64,000 nt of DNA from Yersinia nurmii (GCF_001112925.1 NZ_CPYD01000008.1:143621-207620); one strand, 5' to 3'. Counted from the stretch's first letter, positions 9,154-19,976 are shown. Made by a program: numbers and translations. The notes: a model not told the origin generated them from the sequence alone.

Positions 9154-9933
9154 TTAATAACCGCCGGTTTTGGCTGTGCTGTGATGACCTAAAGTGGTCA
9201 GCAAGCTGGCTAACAGGCTGGATGCACCGAAGCGGAAGTGGCGCGCATCCGCCCAATCTTCACCCATGATATCGTCAGCCAGTTTCAGGAATGCAGCCGC
9301 GTCTTCTGCAGTACGCACGCCGCCAGCAGGCTTGAAGCCGACGTCTTTGCCTACGCCCAAATCGTGAATGGTGCGAATCATGATTTCCGCACTTTCCAGC
9401 GTCGCGTTCACCGGTACTTTCCCGGTTGAGGTTTTAATGAAATCAGCGCCCGCTTTAATCGCAATTTCAGAAGCCTGACGGATCAAATGCTGCTGTTTCA
9501 ATTCGCCGGTTTCGATAATGACTTTCAGCAATACGTTGGCGGCGGCACAGGCCTCTTTGCACACTTTCACCAGCTCGAAGCCCACTTTATCGTTACCAGC
9601 CATCAGCGCACGGTACGGGAATACCACATCGACTTCATCAGCGCCGTAGGCAATTGCCGCACGGGTCTCGGCCAAAGCAATGTCGATATCGTCATTGCCA
9701 TGCGGGAAATTGGTCACGGTGGCAATGCGGATTTCAGGGGTGCCCTGTTCACGTAGCGTTTTACGAGCAATCGGAATAAAACGAGGATAAATGCAGACAG
9801 CCGCGGTGTTACCCGCAGGGCTTTTCGCCTGATGACAAAGATCGATAACCTTTTGATCGGTATCGTCGTCGTTCAGGGTGGTCAAATCCATCAAACTGAG
9901 CGCACGTTTCGCGCTGGCGGTTAAATCGGTCAT
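9154..9933 (-). CDS. deoC: DeoC: deoxyribose-phosphate aldolase
   Basis: The class I aldolase splits 2-deoxyribose 5-phosphate into glyceraldehyde 3-phosphate and acetaldehyde. The start [25 protein letters not shown] at 9933 follows GGAGAG and gives 259 residues, the same as E. coli; the frame is open to 9987 but without support. The Schiff-base lysine lies in FIKTSTGK, with a second active-site lysine in [10 protein letters not shown]. It is the first gene of the deo operon, behind a ~220-base leader and two CRP-type sites. Confidence 0.97.
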   Translation of the reverse strand: MTDLTASAKRALSLMDLTTLNDDDTDQKVIDLCHQAKSPAGNTAAVCIYPRFIPIARKTLREQGTPEIRIATVTNFPHGNDDIDIALAETRAAIAYGADEVDVVFPYRALMAGNDKVGFELVKVCKEACAAANVLLKVIIETGELKQQHLIRQASEIAIKAGADFIKTSTGKVPVNATLESAEIMIRTIHDLGVGKDVGFKPAGGVRTAEDAAAFLKLADDIMGEDWADARHFRFGASSLLASLLTTLGHHSTAKTGGY

Positions 9934-10184
9934 AAAACTCTCCAACTCTATTTCAGCTTCGGCACCGCGCCAAAGCCGAGCATTCATTTATGAACTGACG
10001 GCAATTTCCTATGGAAATTCCAGGCCATGCAGCTCAACACGTTGGCGAGCGGACTTGGTTCCTTGAAGATAGCGCCCTTGGGATTTTTCTCCCGCAGCGG
10101 CAACTGAGATCCATCTCACCGCACTTAGCTTTTCCACAAGAAAAGCCAGCTGTCTCTATTTGAACATGAAGCGCTCAAATGAGA

Positions 10185-10200
10185 TGTGTTAATGCTCACA
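10185..10200. promoter_or_regulatory. CRP site, promoter-proximal, deo operon
   Basis: TGTGTTAATGCTCACA fits TGTGA-N6-TCACA with one change. It would sit about 40 bases upstream of a deoC transcription start near 10152, as CRP1 does at E. coli deoP2. No good -10 is visible, consistent with an activator-dependent promoter. Confidence 0.7.
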
Positions 10201-10236
10201 TTAATTAATAGTGATTTGTAACAGGCCTGAATTATA

Positions 10237-10252
10237 TGTGAATTGAATCACA
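10237..10252. promoter_or_regulatory. CRP site, distal, deo operon
   Basis: TGTGAATTGAATCACA is a perfect TGTGA-N6-TCACA palindrome. Its centre is 52 bp from the proximal site, close to the 53-bp spacing of the two CRP sites that bracket CytR at E. coli deoP2. I did not identify the CytR half-sites. Confidence 0.8.
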
Positions 10253-10386
10253 AAATAACCTGATTTATCGATAAGTGAGGACTCTCTTTCGCTCTCGCAT
10301 CAAGAATAGCCTATTCATCGAATTCCGCGCGACGACGGTGATGGCAATACGCACAAACGGACTGAGCAACCGGAAGGGTGAAACAG

Positions 10387-10416
10387 GCTGGCGGGGGATA
10401 ACCTTCCCCCGCCAGC
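10387..10416 (-). terminator. terminator of the nucleoside transporter gene
   Basis: GCTGGCGGGGG and CCCCCGCCAGC form a perfect 11-bp stem with an 8-base loop, 60 bases past the stop of the transporter gene. The following T tract on the minus strand is weak (CTGTTTC). Confidence 0.65.
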
Positions 10417-10475
10417 ACGCTATTCTACAAACAATCGACCTTTGCAGAATATTATATTTTACAAATCGATATGAA

Positions 10476-11753
10476 TTACAGGGCCAGGAAGAAACCGGCG
10501 ATGGTGGCGCTCATCAGATTAGATAAAGTCCCCGCGGCCACCGCTTTCAAACCGAAACGAGCAATGTCATGACGGCGATTCGGCGCCATGCTGCCCAGGC
10601 CGCCCAACAGAATTGCCACGGATGAAAGGTTGGCGAAACCGCACAGAGCAAAGGAAATGATGGCTTTGGTATGATCGGAAAGCACTGGCAAACCAGCGGC
10701 AATAACCAACTCATCGGCTTTCAAATACTGACCGAAGTTCATAAAGGCCACAAATTCGTTGACGATAATTTTCTGACCGATAAAGGAACCGGCAACCATC
10801 GCTTCGCTCCACGGCACGCCAATCAGGAAAGCAATTGGTGAGAATACCCAACCTAGAATCAGTTCCAGCGAGAGCTGTGGATAATCAAACCAGCCGCCAA
10901 TACCCCCCAAAATGCCGTTTAACAAAGCAATTAACGCGATGAATGCCAACAGCATTGCACCGACGTTTAACGCCAATTGCATACCGGAGGCCGCACCGCT
11001 CGCCGCTGCATCGATAACGTTCGCTGGGCGATCGGCTTCAGGAATCAGCTTGGTTGCATCTTCGTGATCGTGAGTTTTTTCGGTTTCCGGCACCATCAGT
11101 TTGGCAAATAGCAACCCACCCGGCGCAGCCATAAAGGACGCGGCAATCAGGTATTCCAACGGCACGCCCATTTGCGCATAACCCGCCAATACTGAACCCG
11201 CAACCGACGCTAGGCCACCGCACATCACGGCAAACAGCTCGGACTGAGTCATAGTAGAGATGTACGGACGCACCACCAGCGGCGCTTCTGTCTGACCAAC
11301 GAAGATATTCGCGGTAGCCGATAGGGATTCAGTGCGGGAAGTCCCCAGCAGTTTTTGCAGGCCGCCACCCAGTACGCGAATCACCAGTTGCATGATACCG
11401 AGGTAATAAAGTACCGCGATCAGAGAGGAGAAAAAGACGATAACCGGCAGAACGCGCAGGGCGAAAACAAAGCCGCCGCCACCGAAAACTTCAAACATTT
11501 TGTCGGAGACCAGTCCGCCGAAAATAAATGAAATTCCTTCGTTACCATAGGCGATAACATTCGCTACGCCTTCAGACATTCCGCCCAAAATACGGCGACC
11601 GATCGGCACATACAAAACCAATGCTCCGACGCCAATCTGGATAAGAAAAGCGCCTACGACGGTGCGGATATTAATTGCTCTAAAGTTACTCGAGAGTAAT
11701 ACGGCAATTAATATCAGTACCGCCATCCCGACCAAACTCATGATGGGTTGCAT
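10476..11753 (-). CDS. concentrative nucleoside transporter (CNT family), deo-linked
   Basis: The 425-residue inner-membrane protein is built of hydrophobic helices and has the CNT signatures [12 protein letters not shown] (nucleobase and ribose contacts), NEFVAF and [12 protein letters not shown]. It is much closer to the crystallised Vibrio cholerae CNT than to E. coli NupC or NupX, judging from remembered sequences, so a Na+-coupled nucleoside symporter is likely. It lies just upstream of deoC in the same direction but with its own terminator and promoter region. Uptake followed by DeoCABD forms a complete nucleoside-use module. Confidence 0.9.
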   Translation of the reverse strand: MQPIMSLVGMAVLILIAVLLSSNFRAINIRTVVGAFLIQIGVGALVLYVPIGRRILGGMSEGVANVIAYGNEGISFIFGGLVSDKMFEVFGGGGFVFALRVLPVIVFFSSLIAVLYYLGIMQLVIRVLGGGLQKLLGTSRTESLSATANIFVGQTEAPLVVRPYISTMTQSELFAVMCGGLASVAGSVLAGYAQMGVPLEYLIAASFMAAPGGLLFAKLMVPETEKTHDHEDATKLIPEADRPANVIDAAASGAASGMQLALNVGAMLLAFIALIALLNGILGGIGGWFDYPQLSLELILGWVFSPIAFLIGVPWSEAMVAGSFIGQKIIVNEFVAFMNFGQYLKADELVIAAGLPVLSDHTKAIISFALCGFANLSSVAILLGGLGSMAPNRRHDIARFGLKAVAAGTLSNLMSATIAGFFLAL

Positions 11754-11841
11754 CTGATGTTCCCTGTGTGTGTATTAAATGGAGAGTGACACGATTTAAT
11801 ATGCGTTCAGGCCGCATATTTCTGTTTTAGATTCGGGGGGG

Positions 11842-11847
11842 ATTATA
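11842..11847 (-). promoter_or_regulatory. -10 element (TATAAT) of the nucleoside transporter gene
   Basis: A consensus TATAAT is read on the minus strand 89 bases upstream of the start codon; the -35 region 17 bases upstream (GTTTGC) is poor. An upstream CRP site suggests activation. Confidence 0.55.
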
Positions 11848-11919
11848 GCGTTATGGTTCAAATCGCAAACAATCCCTGTCACAAATAAACACACAAAGAA
11901 GCAACTAAATGGCTGGAAG

Positions 11920-11935
11920 TGTGATCCAATTCACA
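11920..11935. promoter_or_regulatory. CRP site upstream of the nucleoside transporter
   Basis: TGTGATCCAATTCACA is a perfect TGTGA-N6-TCACA. Its centre is about 92 bases from the start predicted by the TATAAT at 11842-11847, a class I position. Confidence 0.7.
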
Positions 11936-12039
11936 CAATTATAACTATTATGAGTAGTCGAGATGTTACCACGCTAAGTAACACATTCAGCTGCTTCAAT
12001 GGCGTTCAGCACGTTGTTAGCCATCCATTCATACTCAAT

Positions 12040-12115
12040 AGATTTTTCATTGCAGCAATGCGGCAGCTGAGCGAGTGGCTGGGAACTTAGCCGACTCCGT
12101 CACTGGGATAAATGA
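12040..12115. repeat. degenerate copy of the palindromic intergenic repeat
   Basis: The stretch GCGGCAGCTGAGCGAG followed by GGGAACTTAGCCGACTCCG and TCACTGGGATAAATGAAG parallels the core of the 3871-3971 element (GGCAACTGAGCGAAT, GGAGCTTAG, GTGACTGGGGTGAG). The match is partial, so homology is probable but not certain. Confidence 0.4.
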
Positions 12116-12154
12116 AGATAGTCAACACAACTGTGCTGTGACAAATGAAAGCGA

Positions 12155-12958
12155 TTACGCCGGAGGAAGATTAAACAAACGCACACTGTTGGCATAAAGC
12201 TGCTGCGCAATCACATCCGCGGGTTCGGAGCGTAATGCACACAGCACAGTGAACACGTCCGCCGCGCGTTCAGGCCGATTCGGTTGTCCCTGAAAACCGG
12301 CCAGCGGCATATCCGGCGCATCGGTTTCCAGCAACAGCGCTTCCAGCGGTAGCTCGGTCATCACTTTTCTGGTTTTCTGCGCTCGCTCATAGCTAATAGT
12401 GCCACCCACGCCGATGTAATAGCCTAATTTAATAAACGCTTGCGCTTGTACCAGACTACCGGCAAAACCATGTACGACACCGGTGCGCGGCAGATCGGCT
12501 TTACGCAGCGCACCGGCCAGCTGATCGTGAGTGCGGCGAGAATGCAAAATCACCGGTAAATCATACTGCCTAGCTAATTTAAGCTGCGCTTGTAATAACG
12601 CCAATTGGCGAGAGAACTGTGGATTTTCCATATACAAATCCAGCCCAATCTCGCCCACTGCAACCACTTTTGGCGATCTCTTCGCCAGCCGTTGCTCCAG
12701 TAAAGTCAGATGCGGCGCCTGATGCCTATCAATATACAGCGGATGCATTCCCAGAGCGGCAAACAGCGCCGGATAATCATGAGCCAAAGCCTGTATGCGA
12801 TCGAAATATTCGGCTTCTACGGCGGGTACAATGATTTGCCTAACATTCGCCTGCGCAGCCAATGTCAGACTAGCCACTTCCGCTCCGCTAAACGGCGGAA
12901 AATCGAAATGGCAGTGAGTATCAATAAAATAAGCTGCGCTGCTGCTAGAACCTGACAT
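12155..12958 (-). CDS. yjjV: YjjV: TatD-family metal-dependent hydrolase
   Basis: The 267-residue protein starts with the metal-binding DTHCHFD motif, followed by GEIGLD, an ILHSR segment, VHGFAGS and ETDAPDMP, the residues that build the TatD-type TIM-barrel metal site. TatD relatives are DNases or quality-control hydrolases; the YjjV substrate is not established. Its ATG overlaps the yjjU stop by one base (TAATG), implying translational coupling. Same gene pair as in E. coli. Confidence 0.93.
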   Translation of the reverse strand: MSGSSSSAAYFIDTHCHFDFPPFSGAEVASLTLAAQANVRQIIVPAVEAEYFDRIQALAHDYPALFAALGMHPLYIDRHQAPHLTLLEQRLAKRSPKVVAVGEIGLDLYMENPQFSRQLALLQAQLKLARQYDLPVILHSRRTHDQLAGALRKADLPRTGVVHGFAGSLVQAQAFIKLGYYIGVGGTISYERAQKTRKVMTELPLEALLLETDAPDMPLAGFQGQPNRPERAADVFTVLCALRSEPADVIAQQLYANSVRLFNLPPA

Positions 12959-14151
12959 TACGCCTGATCACCTTTGGATTTTTTTGCCTTAGCCGGCGGA
13001 GTGAAATCGGAAATCACCTGCGCCACTTTATTCCTAAGCTTAGCCGGTAAAATGAGTCCTTTTGCTAATGGCATATTCTCAGCGGGTAAGATTTTCCCCG
13101 TTTCAGCAAATTGACCCGAGTCACTCAGCAATGACGAGGCTACAATTTCAGACTGAATGTCTTGGCGTGGTTTAATTAAACGACGAGAGAAAACCACCTT
13201 ACTCTTATCATCCGATCTGTTATCCCGAGGCAATAACCAGTGGCCCACGGTTGCCAAAAAATAACGGCCACAGCGGCGTCCTAAATGATAATCCCGATTT
13301 AGCGACGCTATCTTACTGCCCAAAGCGTTACTGGCTAGCGGCTTAGGTGGAAAAATTTCAAATACGCGTAATTTCCCCGGTGGTTTTTCAATAAACTTTT
13401 GAATGCGATGATAGCTATGCTCGTGCTGCTGCATAATTCGCACCAGTTGTTGTAGGCTGCTTTCGCTTAACCAATGCTCCATACGCTTCATCCACTGTGG
13501 CGTGTAATACATTTGCGAAGGCACAGTGCGAATCACGACAATGGTATCTGCTCCGCGTCGGTGAGCTTCCTCCACCGGAATGGCATCGCTGATACCGCCG
13601 TCCAGATAACTGATTCCATCCATTTCTACCCCTGAACGATAAAACCCAGGAATGGCGCTGGAGGCTTTAATCGCTGGCAGCCAGTTTTCTCTATTGGGCG
13701 CGATATAAGTCGGCGTGAAATCATCGCTGCGACAGGCGCACATCAAGAATTCACGTCCATTGGACAAATGCTTTTCCGCACGATCAATAGCTAGCGGCAG
13801 TTGCTCAGAAGTGATATTGACCAGCCAATCAAGATCGATTAGATGGCCGCCACGTACAAAGCGCAGAGGATTAAAGAAATCCGCACTGGTGGTATAACGC
13901 GTGATAACCCGACGAGCATAGCCCGGCTGGTCACAGATAAAGGCGGATAGATTCTGCGCACCGGCGGAAGTACCTATCATTAAATCGAATGGATTAAAGC
14001 GGGCTCGCTGAAATTCATCCAGCACTCCGGCGGTAAAAATCCCCCGCTGTCCGCCCCCTTCGCATACCAGCGCCATTTTCCCAGGCTGATAGGGTTTGTA
14101 CGCTAATGGCTCAATATTGCCGAGCGTAATAGGTATTCTGTGTCCCACCAT
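12958..14151 (-). CDS. yjjU: YjjU: patatin-like phospholipase
   Basis: The 397-residue cytoplasmic protein has the patatin fold signatures: oxyanion glycine loop CEGGGQRGIF (residues 30-39), nucleophile elbow GTSAG with Ser62, and the DGG of the Ser-Asp dyad in SYLDGGISD near residue 180. The C-terminal ~40 residues are basic and lysine-rich. It is translationally coupled to yjjV. A short GAGG lies upstream of the ATG; the next codon is GTG, so the exact start could differ by one residue. Substrate unknown. Confidence 0.92.
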   Translation of the reverse strand: MVGHRIPITLGNIEPLAYKPYQPGKMALVCEGGGQRGIFTAGVLDEFQRARFNPFDLMIGTSAGAQNLSAFICDQPGYARRVITRYTTSADFFNPLRFVRGGHLIDLDWLVNITSEQLPLAIDRAEKHLSNGREFLMCACRSDDFTPTYIAPNRENWLPAIKASSAIPGFYRSGVEMDGISYLDGGISDAIPVEEAHRRGADTIVVIRTVPSQMYYTPQWMKRMEHWLSESSLQQLVRIMQQHEHSYHRIQKFIEKPPGKLRVFEIFPPKPLASNALGSKIASLNRDYHLGRRCGRYFLATVGHWLLPRDNRSDDKSKVVFSRRLIKPRQDIQSEIVASSLLSDSGQFAETGKILPAENMPLAKGLILPAKLRNKVAQVISDFTPPAKAKKSKGDQA

Positions 14152-14352
14152 CCATCCTCAGTGAGTAGCAATAGACCCCGAGGATAGCTTGTCTTACACG
14201 CTTTGGTTAATCTTCTTGTAAATAATCATTGCTAATAAGCCGCTTTACGCCCGGTTACTCACTGATTAACATCGGAAAATAGGCTCTTATTGCTAATGAT
14301 GCCTTCTTAATTTGCTATTGATAGTTTCTTAAATCGCTTCATTCGGCCAATG

Positions 14353-14383
14353 AAAAAGCCGCTGTTAATGACAGCGGCTTTTT
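14353..14383. terminator. bidirectional terminator after ytjA
   Basis: AGCCGCTG (14357-14364) and CAGCGGCT (14372-14379) form a stem flanked by A and T runs, so it works on both strands. It serves ytjA. Confidence 0.85.
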
Positions 14384-14421
14384 AGCATAAAAAACAAGAA
14401 TGTAATATCTTCCTACGCTAG

Positions 14422-14583
14422 CTAAAGACGTTTACGTCCGGTAAACAAACTGATCAAGAAGAGTATGATACCGACGACAAAGACCACTTTGGCCGCCCAG
14501 GCCGCCGTACCGGCTAACCCACCGAAACCAAGCGCCGCAGCAATCAACGCTATTACCAGAAAAATAATGCCCCAACGAAACAT
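14422..14583 (-). CDS. ytjA: YtjA: small DUF1328 membrane protein
   Basis: This 53-residue protein ([20 protein letters not shown]...) has two hydrophobic helices and a basic C-terminus GRKRL. It matches the DUF1328/YtjA family almost residue for residue in length. AAGGAGAGG upstream fixes the start at 14583 rather than the longer open frame from 14610. It neighbours osmY, as in E. coli. Function unknown; probably a stress-related inner-membrane protein. Confidence 0.93.
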   Translation of the reverse strand: MFRWGIIFLVIALIAAALGFGGLAGTAAWAAKVVFVVGIILFLISLFTGRKRL

Positions 14584-14770
14584 AAGCCTCTCCTTCCATC
14601 CGTATCTCAATAAAATTGACCCGCTGTAGTGCTGAACAACGCGCTTACTTCGGTATGGCTAGCTTGAAAAAGCCCCATCCATAGAGCACTTCAGCAATAA
14701 CTAACGGGTCAACTCTCGGTTTTAAGTTCTTCAGAACGGCCTGTTACTCCACAGACCTTCTGTGGAAGTA

Positions 14771-15385
14771 TTAAGGCTTAATGTTCAGATCGTTTTTTAC
14801 ACTTTTCACACCGTCGATGGCTTTCGCGATGCTTTCAGCGCGCTCAGCTTGTGCTTTATTTTCTACATCGCCCGTCAATAGGACGACACCAGCGGTGGTT
14901 TCTACGGTAATTTTGCGCGATGGAACGATATCATCGGCCAACAGTTTGGCTTTTACTTTGCTGGTCGTGGTTGCGTCACCGGCATATTCACCAACTGATT
15001 GTGTTTTCTGATCTTTTACATGCAGCTTATCACTGACAGATTTCACGCCTTCTACCTTGCCTGCGACAGCAACCGCACGCTCGGCTTCAGCCTGGCTGGA
15101 TACAAAACCACTCAGAACAACAACGCCATTTTCAGTTTTCACCGAAATATCGCCGCTCTTAATAGTTTTATCCTCAACTAATGCACTTTTAACTTTAGCC
15201 GTAGTTGCGCTCTCATCCATGTAATTATCAACTTTTTTCATGGAGCTATCGATTTTCGCACCGGTGCTGTCTATCGTGCTGGATGCTTTATTGAGTAAAG
15301 TGTCTTCAGCCATTACGCTTCCGCTAACCAACGCAGAACCTAAAACAACAGCCATCACTGAACGTGCAAATGTAGTGTTTTTCAT
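14771..15385 (-). CDS. osmY: OsmY: periplasmic BON-domain stress protein
   Basis: From the ATG at 15385, preceded by AAGGAAAAA, the protein has 204 residues: a signal peptide ending SGSVMA-ED, then two BON domains (about 65-125 and 140-204), each with the pattern KVKxxLxxD...V.V.T..GVV.L.G.V. OsmY is osmotically and stationary-phase induced in E. coli and acts as a periplasmic chaperone-like protein. The open frame upstream to 15451 has no family support. Confidence 0.95.
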   Translation of the reverse strand: MKNTTFARSVMAVVLGSALVSGSVMAEDTLLNKASSTIDSTGAKIDSSMKKVDNYMDESATTAKVKSALVEDKTIKSGDISVKTENGVVVLSGFVSSQAEAERAVAVAGKVEGVKSVSDKLHVKDQKTQSVGEYAGDATTTSKVKAKLLADDIVPSRKITVETTAGVVLLTGDVENKAQAERAESIAKAIDGVKSVKNDLNIKP

Positions 15386-15887
15386 CGATTTTTCCTTTTT
15401 GGTGTGAAGCCAGTCAGTGTCAGTTGTTTCGCCACCGCTTTCGTGGCTCACTTAATGGATACTTCACAATTACTGTAGCTTCAATATTTCCAAGCTGGCA
15501 AAAATTGAGCTTGTTCAGTCAGACATACTGCAATTGCAATCTACAATTACGATGCCGACCTAAAACACCATTAAATTCAGCCATAAACAAAGTCTGGATT
15601 AACAAACTGAAGCAAAACCGCCTGCGACAACAGACAATAACGCTTAATCCAGAGCCATTTTTCGCTTACTGACTGATTTAACAGAATTAAACCTGTTTCT
15701 TTTGGCAATGAACAAACAAAAACATAACTGATTGATTCAAAATACTGTTTTTATCTGAACAATTGCCTAACACGCTTATAAATATAGACCACAGATAAAA
15801 AAAGACAGTAGGAATCCGCCTAAAGAGGCAGTATCGAAAGATTAGTAGGATGAATCCTAGAGGTGTAAATGATGAGGGAAACTAAAG
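15386..15887. other. osmY upstream region, no gene seen
   Basis: About 500 AT-rich bases between osmY and prfC. It must contain the osmY promoter; no convincing sigma-70 or sigma-S hexamer pair was picked out by eye and no ORF with a ribosome site was found. Confidence 0.6.
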
Positions 15888-15912
15888 ATTCGGGGCAATG
15901 GATGCCCCGAAT
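15888..15912 (-). terminator. prfC terminator
   Basis: ATTCGGGGCA and TGCCCCGAAT form a 10-bp perfect stem with a 5-base loop, 20 bases past the prfC stop; the minus-strand tail CTTTAGTTT is only moderately T-rich. Confidence 0.7.
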
Positions 15913-15932
15913 AATAAGGGATACAGCGGAGA

Positions 15933-17522
15933 TTAATGCTCGCGAGTTTTACGGAAAATAACTTCCGGATAACGCTCTTGAGTAATATTCAGGTTAACCA
16001 TGGTTGGAGCGATATAGCTTAGATTATCGCCACCATCCAGCGCTAGGTTCAGCTCATTCTTACGTTTGAACTCTTCAAATTTCTTCACGTCACTGCACTC
16101 AACCCAACGTGCGGTGGAAACGTTAACCGACTCGTATACCGCTTCAACGTTGTATTCACTTTTCAGTCTGGAAGATACCACCTCAAACTGTAGCACCCCT
16201 ACCGCGCCCACGATCAGATCGTTGTTGGAGATTGGGCGGAATACCTGTACCGCACCTTCTTCCGACAGCTGAACCAGACCTTTCAGCAATTGCTTCTGTT
16301 TCAGCGGATCGCGCAGACGAATACGACGGAATAGCTCTGGCGCAAAGTTCGGGATACCGGTGAATTTCATATCTTCACCTTGAGTGAAGGTATCACCAAT
16401 CTGAATGGTTCCGTGGTTGTGTAAGCCGATGATATCACCAGCAAAAGCTTCTTCCACATGGGAGCGGTCGCCGGCCATAAAGGTCAACGCATCGGAAATC
16501 ACAACGTCTTTCTTGGTACGAACCTGACGCAGTTTCATGCCTTTTTCGTATCGGCCGGAAACTACGCGCATAAAGGCCACGCGGTCACGGTGTTTCGGGT
16601 CCATGTTAGCCTGAATTTTAAACACGAAACCGGTGAATTTCTCTTCTGACGCTACCACTTCACGCACATCGGTTTTACGTGGCATCGGTGCCGGAGCCCA
16701 GGAAACGAGGCCGTCCAACATGTGATCCACGCCAAAGTTACCCAATGCGGTACCGAAGAAGACCGGCGTTAAATCACCGGTCAGGAAAGCCTCATGATCG
16801 AACTCATGGGAGGCGCCCTGCACCAGTTCCAGCTCTTGACGGAATTGTTTGGCCAGATCTTCACCGACAGCAACGTCCAGCTCTGGGTTATTCAGGCCTT
16901 TAACAATGCGAACTTCCTGAATAGTGTGGCCTTTACCCGTCTGGTACAGGTAAGTTTCATCTTTATAGAGGTGGTAAACCCCTTTAAACAACTTACCGCA
17001 GCCGATTGGCCAAGTGATTGGAGAACAGGCAATTTTCAGCTCACGCTCCACTTCATCCAGCACTTCCATCGGATCGCGAATATCACGGTCCAGTTTGTTC
17101 ATAAAAGTCAGAATCGGCGTATCGCGCAGGCGGGTCACTTCCATCAGCTTACGGGTACGATCTTCTACCCCTTTTGCCGCATCAATAACCATCAAACAGC
17201 AGTCAACAGCGGTTAGAGTACGGTAAGTATCTTCGGAGAAGTCTTCATGCCCCGGGGTGTCCAGCAGGTTTACCAGACATTCCTTATACGGGAACTGCAT
17301 CACCGAGGTGGTGATGGAGATACCGCGCTGTTTCTCCATTTCCATCCAGTCGGATTTGGCGTGGTTATTGGAGCCACGGCCCTTTACCGTACCGGCAGTC
17401 TGGATAGCCTGTCCGAACAGCAACACTTTTTCAGTGATGGTGGTTTTACCGGCATCAGGGTGGGAAATAATGGCGAAAGTACGTCTTTTCGCCACTTCTT
17501 GTGCGTATTCACTTGGAGACAT
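15933..17522 (-). CDS. prfC: PrfC: peptide chain release factor 3
   Basis: The 529-residue translational GTPase recycles RF1/RF2 from the ribosome. The G motifs are SHPDAGKTT (residues 20-28), DTPGHEDF and NKLDR, followed by domain II and the RF3-specific C-terminal domain. Length equals E. coli RF3. It is followed on the same strand by osmY, as in E. coli. E. coli has yjjG between rimI and prfC; here they are direct neighbours with only 154 bases between. Confidence 0.97.
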   Translation of the reverse strand: MSPSEYAQEVAKRRTFAIISHPDAGKTTITEKVLLFGQAIQTAGTVKGRGSNNHAKSDWMEMEKQRGISITTSVMQFPYKECLVNLLDTPGHEDFSEDTYRTLTAVDCCLMVIDAAKGVEDRTRKLMEVTRLRDTPILTFMNKLDRDIRDPMEVLDEVERELKIACSPITWPIGCGKLFKGVYHLYKDETYLYQTGKGHTIQEVRIVKGLNNPELDVAVGEDLAKQFRQELELVQGASHEFDHEAFLTGDLTPVFFGTALGNFGVDHMLDGLVSWAPAPMPRKTDVREVVASEEKFTGFVFKIQANMDPKHRDRVAFMRVVSGRYEKGMKLRQVRTKKDVVISDALTFMAGDRSHVEEAFAGDIIGLHNHGTIQIGDTFTQGEDMKFTGIPNFAPELFRRIRLRDPLKQKQLLKGLVQLSEEGAVQVFRPISNNDLIVGAVGVLQFEVVSSRLKSEYNVEAVYESVNVSTARWVECSDVKKFEEFKRKNELNLALDGGDNLSYIAPTMVNLNITQERYPEVIFRKTREH

Positions 17523-17676
17523 AGTTAGATATTTCTACTTTGGGCCGCCCTGCTCTGGCATCACTTCGAGTCATGCATGATTCAGGAAAGCGAGAATCAG
17601 TGTTATAGCGCGATATTTTCCCTGATTTAACCGGGATAGACAATCGATGAAAATACCTGCGACAGCGAAACCGGCT

Positions 17677-18120
17677 TTAAGCCAAAGGTAACGCCATCAT
17701 GATGGCATCTTCGCGCCCATTCGCGCTGGGATAGTAGTTACGCCGCACCGATACTTCATTAAAGCCAAGGCTGTCATACAGCGCGATGGCGCGGGCGTTT
17801 GAGGCTCTTACCTCCAGCCAAAGTGTGACTACATCACGCGTCTCCAACTGTTCAATCAAATGTTCAAGCAGTAAGCGGCCACAGCCTTGGCGCTGATACT
17901 GCGGATCAATGGCGATATTAAACAGCGTGGCTTCGTCCAATACAATTTGTGTAATCGCGAAACCGGCCATTTGCTGATCGACCGTCAGCTTATAGTTGAG
18001 GTAACGTTCGCCCTGATTACTGGCTAGGGTCTTTTCCGTCCACGGAAATTCGTGGCTGGCTTGCTCAATCTGATACGCGGTGACCAGATCGGCTGGCGTC
18101 AGGATAGAAATCTGCTTCAT
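17677..18120 (-). CDS. rimI: RimI: ribosomal protein S18 N-alpha-acetyltransferase
   Basis: The 147-residue GNAT enzyme has the acetyl-CoA pyrophosphate loop in YQRQGCGRLL and the conserved ATLFNIAI, ASNARAIALYDSLGF and NYYP segments of RimI. It acetylates the N-terminus of S18 and can act on other proteins. The ATG at 18120 matches the family start and lies 56 bases inside the 3' end of holD. No clear ribosome site is seen, so translation probably depends on holD. Confidence 0.95.
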   Translation of the reverse strand: MKQISILTPADLVTAYQIEQASHEFPWTEKTLASNQGERYLNYKLTVDQQMAGFAITQIVLDEATLFNIAIDPQYQRQGCGRLLLEHLIEQLETRDVVTLWLEVRASNARAIALYDSLGFNEVSVRRNYYPSANGREDAIMMALPLA

Positions 18121-18502
18121 GGTGACAAATCTGCTGCCAAAGTGCGCGCTTCGCGCCCGCATCTTGATAAAGCTCGGTCAACGCCGGGCTGTGTAATTGT
18201 GCACCGGCCAGCGCAAGCGGCTCGCTGATACCCAATCGCCAACTATTACACTGCGTATCTTCCGGCAGCATCGCCACCTGATCCGGCGTCAGGCTATATA
18301 CCTGAGCGGCGCTCAGGCCAAGGCTGCGCACGATATCACACAGCAATGGATCGTCCTGACCGGGGAGCGTTTCCGCCACAATAAGCAGGCGAATATCCTC
18401 GGGTAAACTTACTGCAATTTCGCCTTGCAACACGGCGGGACGGCGTAGTGTCCACTGTGTAATGCCAAGCTGTTGCAATAGCCAGTCTCGTCTTGATGCC
18501 AT
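18065..18502 (-). CDS. holD: HolD: DNA polymerase III psi subunit
   Basis: From the ATG at 18502 (MASRRDWLLQQLGITQWTLRRP) the protein has 145 residues, against 137 in E. coli. The N-terminal peptide that contacts the gamma/tau clamp-loader complex is strongly conserved, while the middle is variable, typical for psi. It links the clamp loader to chi and SSB. The 3' end overlaps rimI. A longer open frame to 18517 is not supported. Confidence 0.95.
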   Translation of the reverse strand: MASRRDWLLQQLGITQWTLRRPAVLQGEIAVSLPEDIRLLIVAETLPGQDDPLLCDIVRSLGLSAAQVYSLTPDQVAMLPEDTQCNSWRLGISEPLALAGAQLHSPALTELYQDAGAKRALWQQICHHEADFYPDASRSGHRVSD

Positions 18503-18613
18503 GCTATTTCCTGTCAAGATACCCGTGTTTCGGCGCTATGCTAGCAAACACATCGAATATGCGCCAACAAACCTCTATAATCCCCGATCATATTATTAAG
18601 GAGCCAACGACTG

Positions 18614-19654
18614 ATGTCCGCATTAACCCCAGCCAGTGAAGTGATGCTGCGCCATAGTGATGAGTTTATTCAACGCCGCGTGATTTTTGCCGGCGACCTA
18701 CAGGACGCGTTACCGGCGCAGTTCGAAGCAGCCGAGGTGCGTGTTCACACTAACCAATATCACCACTGGCAATTACTGAGCAATACGCTGGAAGACAATG
18801 TTCAATTCGGTCTGCTGGCTGACGCCGATTTTCTGGCGCAAAGTGATACGCTGATTTACTACTGGCCAAAAAGCAAACAAGAAGCTCAGTTCCAACTGGC
18901 TAACCTGCTGTCTATGCTGCCAATCGGCACCGATATTTTCATCGTCGGTGAAAACCGCTGTGGCGTACGCAGCGCAGAAGAAATGCTGACTGATTTTGCC
19001 ACGTTGACCAAAATCGACAGCGCGCGCCGCTGCGGTTTGTACCATGCTCGTTTGGATAAACAGCCTGAATTTAATCCAGAAGGCTGGTGGCATAGCTATC
19101 AGGTTGATGATGTCACCATCAAAACTCTGCCAGGCGTGTTCAGCAAAGACGCACTGGATTCCGGCAGCTACCTGCTGCTCTCCACCTTCAACGAACCTTT
19201 TAAAGGTCGCGTGCTGGACGTCGGCTGCGGTGCAGGCGTATTGGCTTCGGTATTATCTAAACAGTCACCGAAGATTAAATGGACTCTGAGCGACGTAAGC
19301 GCTCCCGCCATCGAAGCCAGCCGAGCGACCTTAGCTGCCAACGGAATCGAAGCAGAAGTGATCGCGAGTAACGTTTACTCTGACATTCAGGGACGTTTCG
19401 ATATGATTATTTCCAACCCACCGTTCCATGATGGATTACAAACCAGTTTACACGCGGCAGAAATGCTCATTCGTGGTGCAACCGGCCATTTGCACGTTGG
19501 TGGTAAGCTGCGCATCGTGGCCAACTCCTTCCTGCCTTATCCGGCGCTGTTAGATGCCGCGTTTGGCAGCCATGAAGTACTGGCACAAAACGGACGTTTC
19601 AAGGTTTATCAGGCGACCGTTGGCCGCGCTCCCCGCGCAAAAGCCAAACGTTAA
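18614..19654 (+). CDS. rsmC: RsmC: 16S rRNA m2G1207 methyltransferase
   Basis: The 346-residue protein has the RsmC two-domain design: a non-catalytic N-terminal methyltransferase-like domain and a catalytic C-terminal domain with the SAM loop [15 protein letters not shown] and the NPPFHDG motif (Asn268). It methylates G1207 of 16S rRNA in the 30S subunit. AAGGAGCC precedes the ATG. It is divergent from holD-rimI, as in E. coli. Confidence 0.97.
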   Translation: MSALTPASEVMLRHSDEFIQRRVIFAGDLQDALPAQFEAAEVRVHTNQYHHWQLLSNTLEDNVQFGLLADADFLAQSDTLIYYWPKSKQEAQFQLANLLSMLPIGTDIFIVGENRCGVRSAEEMLTDFATLTKIDSARRCGLYHARLDKQPEFNPEGWWHSYQVDDVTIKTLPGVFSKDALDSGSYLLLSTFNEPFKGRVLDVGCGAGVLASVLSKQSPKIKWTLSDVSAPAIEASRATLAANGIEAEVIASNVYSDIQGRFDMIISNPPFHDGLQTSLHAAEMLIRGATGHLHVGGKLRIVANSFLPYPALLDAAFGSHEVLAQNGRFKVYQATVGRAPRAKAKR

Positions 19655-19976
19655 TAATCTGAGACTGAAATAATTTGGCGTTTAAATACTCAAACGTTAA
19701 GATTTTTAAGATCAGCACGTCATGTTGCAGCGCATAGCCGCTGCCGCATGGCGTAAACACCGTCTACTCACTTATTCCGTACTTTGCCCGCCTTTCACCC
19801 CAAAATTTCCCGCTTATTTCAGGCTTCTTATTGACGAGGTCACCTTTAATTTCCGATGACCTCATCAGTCATGCTGACAAAAAAACGCTAAAAAGCCCGA
19901 TATCTCGATGAATCAGCCGAATAACTGCGGATATGCTGTTTTTTACAGCAACTGCCCCGATAAAGGGAAATAAGTA
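19655..19976. other. rsmC-tRNA spacer, no gene seen
   Basis: About 320 bases without a convincing ORF. It contains an inverted repeat GAGGTCA (19836-19842) / TGACCTC (19857-19863) without a following T run. It could contribute to rsmC 3' end formation. Confidence 0.5.
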
